From the NCBI GenBank assembly GCA_019234295.1, contig JAFALK010000048.1, positions 1-64,000 of the forward strand: a DNA stretch of 64,000 nucleotides, given 5' to 3'. Below the pieces are notes generated by a model. The model saw nothing but the letters and a program-made list of their open reading frames with translations, searched no databases and was not told the DNA's origin. A program made the position numbers and the translations under genes. Shown one piece after another: positions 62,799 through 64,000 of this stretch. The stretch is from Roseateles sp. GTDB taxonomy: Bacteria; Pseudomonadota; Gammaproteobacteria; Burkholderiales; Burkholderiaceae_C. Position 1 is the first letter of the stretch, and each line of letters starts with the position of its first letter.

Positions 62799-64000
62799 AC
62801 CAAGGCCTCAACGGCATCCCGTCCAGCCCGCACGGCGCCTTCCAGCGTGGCAGGGTAGGGGCCTTCGATGTAGTCGCCGGCGGCCAGCAGGTGCGATGCA
62901 ATCCGCATGGGCGGGCGTTGCAGACCCGGCACGCAGGCGAAGGTGGCGCGCTTCTCGGCCAAAGTTTTGATCAGCGTCGGCGCAGTGTTCCAACACAGGG
63001 CCTCGGCGGCCTGGGCCAGTGTCTGCTGTGCGCAGACGTCCAGACCGCGCTCGACCCACTCCCGCGCGCCGCTGACGACGAAGGCGAATCGGCCGGACGC
63101 GTGCCCCAGCTGACCCAGGTCGAAGACGAACTGGGCGGGTTCGCCCTGCAGCGCGATCATGGGTGCCGGCAGTACCGTGCCGGGGCTTTCGACATAGACG
63201 CTGACGATGGGCTCGAAGCGCAAGCCCTGCGCGAGCGCGGCCCATTCGGGCGCACGATCGGCGGCGAGCCGGGCGGCCTCGACGCTGGTGGTGGCGAGCA
63301 CCATGGCATCGAAATCGTCCAGCTCATCGAGCGATTGCACGCGGCGCGAAAGCTCGATCTGGGCACCGTGTCGATGCAGCCAGTCTCGCGCAGGCTCGGG
63401 CAGCAAGCCCGAGAGCGGCCGGCGTGGCAGCATCAGGTCGGCGCTGCCGGGGCCGGAGAACAAAGCGTCCTTCAATACGCGTAGGAATACGCTGGCGCTG
63501 GCCTGATGCGCCGGCGTGTTGAGTGCGGCGATGCACAGCGGATCGATCAACTGCTCTCGAATGATGGCGGGCAACCGCGTGCACAGCTCTGAGACGGTCA
63601 GTTCCTGTGCGCAGCGAAACCCCCTCGTCAGCCAACCCAGCGCTGCGCGCAGCAGCAAGACTCGGGCCGACAGCGGCCAGGCTCGGCAGGCCAGCACGCC
63701 CCGGCTGAAGGCAATCAATGCGTTGCCGGCCGGCAGGGCCAGGCCTTCGTGCTGCGGGTAGCGAAGACGCAGCGGCGTGCGCAGGAAGGCCTCTCCTGTA
63801 TCGACGCCGACCGTGGCCAAAAGCGCGAGGGTCTCGACGTAGGCGCCGATGAGGATGTGCTGGCCGTTGTCGAGGCCGTTGTCCAGGCTGCGAGCGCGCC
63901 CGCCAAGCTGCGGCGCCATCTCGAAAAGGCTGACCCGATGACCGCGCTGCACGGCATGGACCGCGGCGGACAAGCCGGCCCAGCCTCCGCCGATGACGGC
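62795..64000 (-). CDS. hpnE: Hydroxysqualene dehydroxylase HpnE, C-terminal part (cut by window edge)
   Basis: The frame runs leftwards from the window edge. It begins inside the FAD dinucleotide fold (AVIGGGWAGLSAAVHA) and continues with FEMAPQLGGRARSLD, GQHILIGAYVETL and LLPEPARDWLHRHGAQI, ending DYIEGPYPATLEGAVRAGRDAV. This is the squalene-associated FAD-dependent desaturase family, of which HpnE reduces hydroxysqualene to squalene in hopanoid synthesis. Only a few N-terminal residues are missing. hpnC and hpnD normally lie just upstream, outside the window. Its stop overlaps the convergent TIGR03790-type gene by four bases. Confidence 0.9.
   Translation of the reverse strand, partial: AVIGGGWAGLSAAVHAVQRGHRVSLFEMAPQLGGRARSLDNGLDNGQHILIGAYVETLALLATVGVDTGEAFLRTPLRLRYPQHEGLALPAGNALIAFSRGVLACRAWPLSARVLLLRAALGWLTRGFRCAQELTVSELCTRLPAIIREQLIDPLCIAALNTPAHQASASVFLRVLKDALFSGPGSADLMLPRRPLSGLLPEPARDWLHRHGAQIELSRRVQSLDELDDFDAMVLATTSVEAARLAADRAPEWAALAQGLRFEPIVSVYVESPGTVLPAPMIALQGEPAQFVFDLGQLGHASGRFAFVVSGAREWVERGLDVCAQQTLAQAAEALCWNTAPTLIKTLAEKRATFACVPGLQRPPMRIASHLLAAGDYIEGPYPATLEGAVRAGRDAVEALV

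Overview
The window reads as a chromosomal segment of a high-GC betaproteobacterium of the order Burkholderiales. The support is the ilvB-ilvH-ilvC-pssA-leuA block, an RNA polymerase sigma factor followed by DUF3619, DUF3106, RDD and dgkA genes, an Mla-type transport operon, and an hpnE hopanoid gene. Sox proteins, a membrane pyrophosphatase, and the CbpA/CbpM pair fit a metabolically versatile soil or water organism. No rRNA, tRNA, CRISPR array, intact transposase or phage gene was seen.

Layout: (1) 1-5.4 kb: the tail of a fatty acid desaturase, a gene-poor decayed stretch, a xylan/glucan-type operon (GH3 glycosidase plus esterase) with a LacI-type operator, and a decayed DUF4010/MgtC-like membrane gene. 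(2) 5.4-28.4 kb: an accessory stress island with three universal stress proteins, a protein-acetyltransferase-type CoA ligase, a beta-CASP nuclease-like protein, BON protein, diguanylate cyclase, flavodoxin, a hemerythrin-DksA fusion, CbpA/CbpM, an ABC efflux system, Hsp20, a phasin-like protein, an AhpD-like protein, a two-component system, a GGDEF-EAL protein, an ornithine-carbamoyltransferase-like half protein and an FNR/FixK-type regulator. (3) 28.5-32.4 kb: uronate catabolism (kdgK, iclR-type regulator, kdgF, kduI, kduD). (4) 33.0-37.6 kb: a molybdenum hydroxylase (two subunits) run straight into soxXYZA. (5) 37.7-41.5 kb: a PspC protein and an Mla operon. (6) 41.5-51.7 kb: housekeeping genes (hppA/ppa, nadE, glnB, dgkA, sigma factor operon). 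(7) 51.9-60.8 kb: branched-chain amino acid genes with a leucine-codon attenuator and two different leuA genes in tandem, then a PBP7-like peptidase. (8) 60.8-64 kb: an IclR regulator, a TIGR03790-type protein and partial hpnE.

The main discovery candidate is in region 2. Seven short palindromes of the FNR/FixK type (TTGNN-N4-NNCAA, one with a degenerate last base) lie in front of the stress genes. In eight promoter directions a -10-like hexamer of form NANNNT starts exactly 28.5 bp from the centre of the palindrome, the spacing of a class II FNR promoter. The island also encodes the matching kind of regulator: it has the FNR recognition-helix signature E-x-x-S-R but lacks the N-terminal iron-sulfur cysteines. 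The regulated set includes a fusion of an oxygen-binding hemerythrin domain to a DksA-type RNA polymerase-binding domain with the DxxDxA tip motif intact. Together this looks like a low-oxygen persistence regulon, comparable in idea to the lxa locus of Burkholderia cenocepacia.
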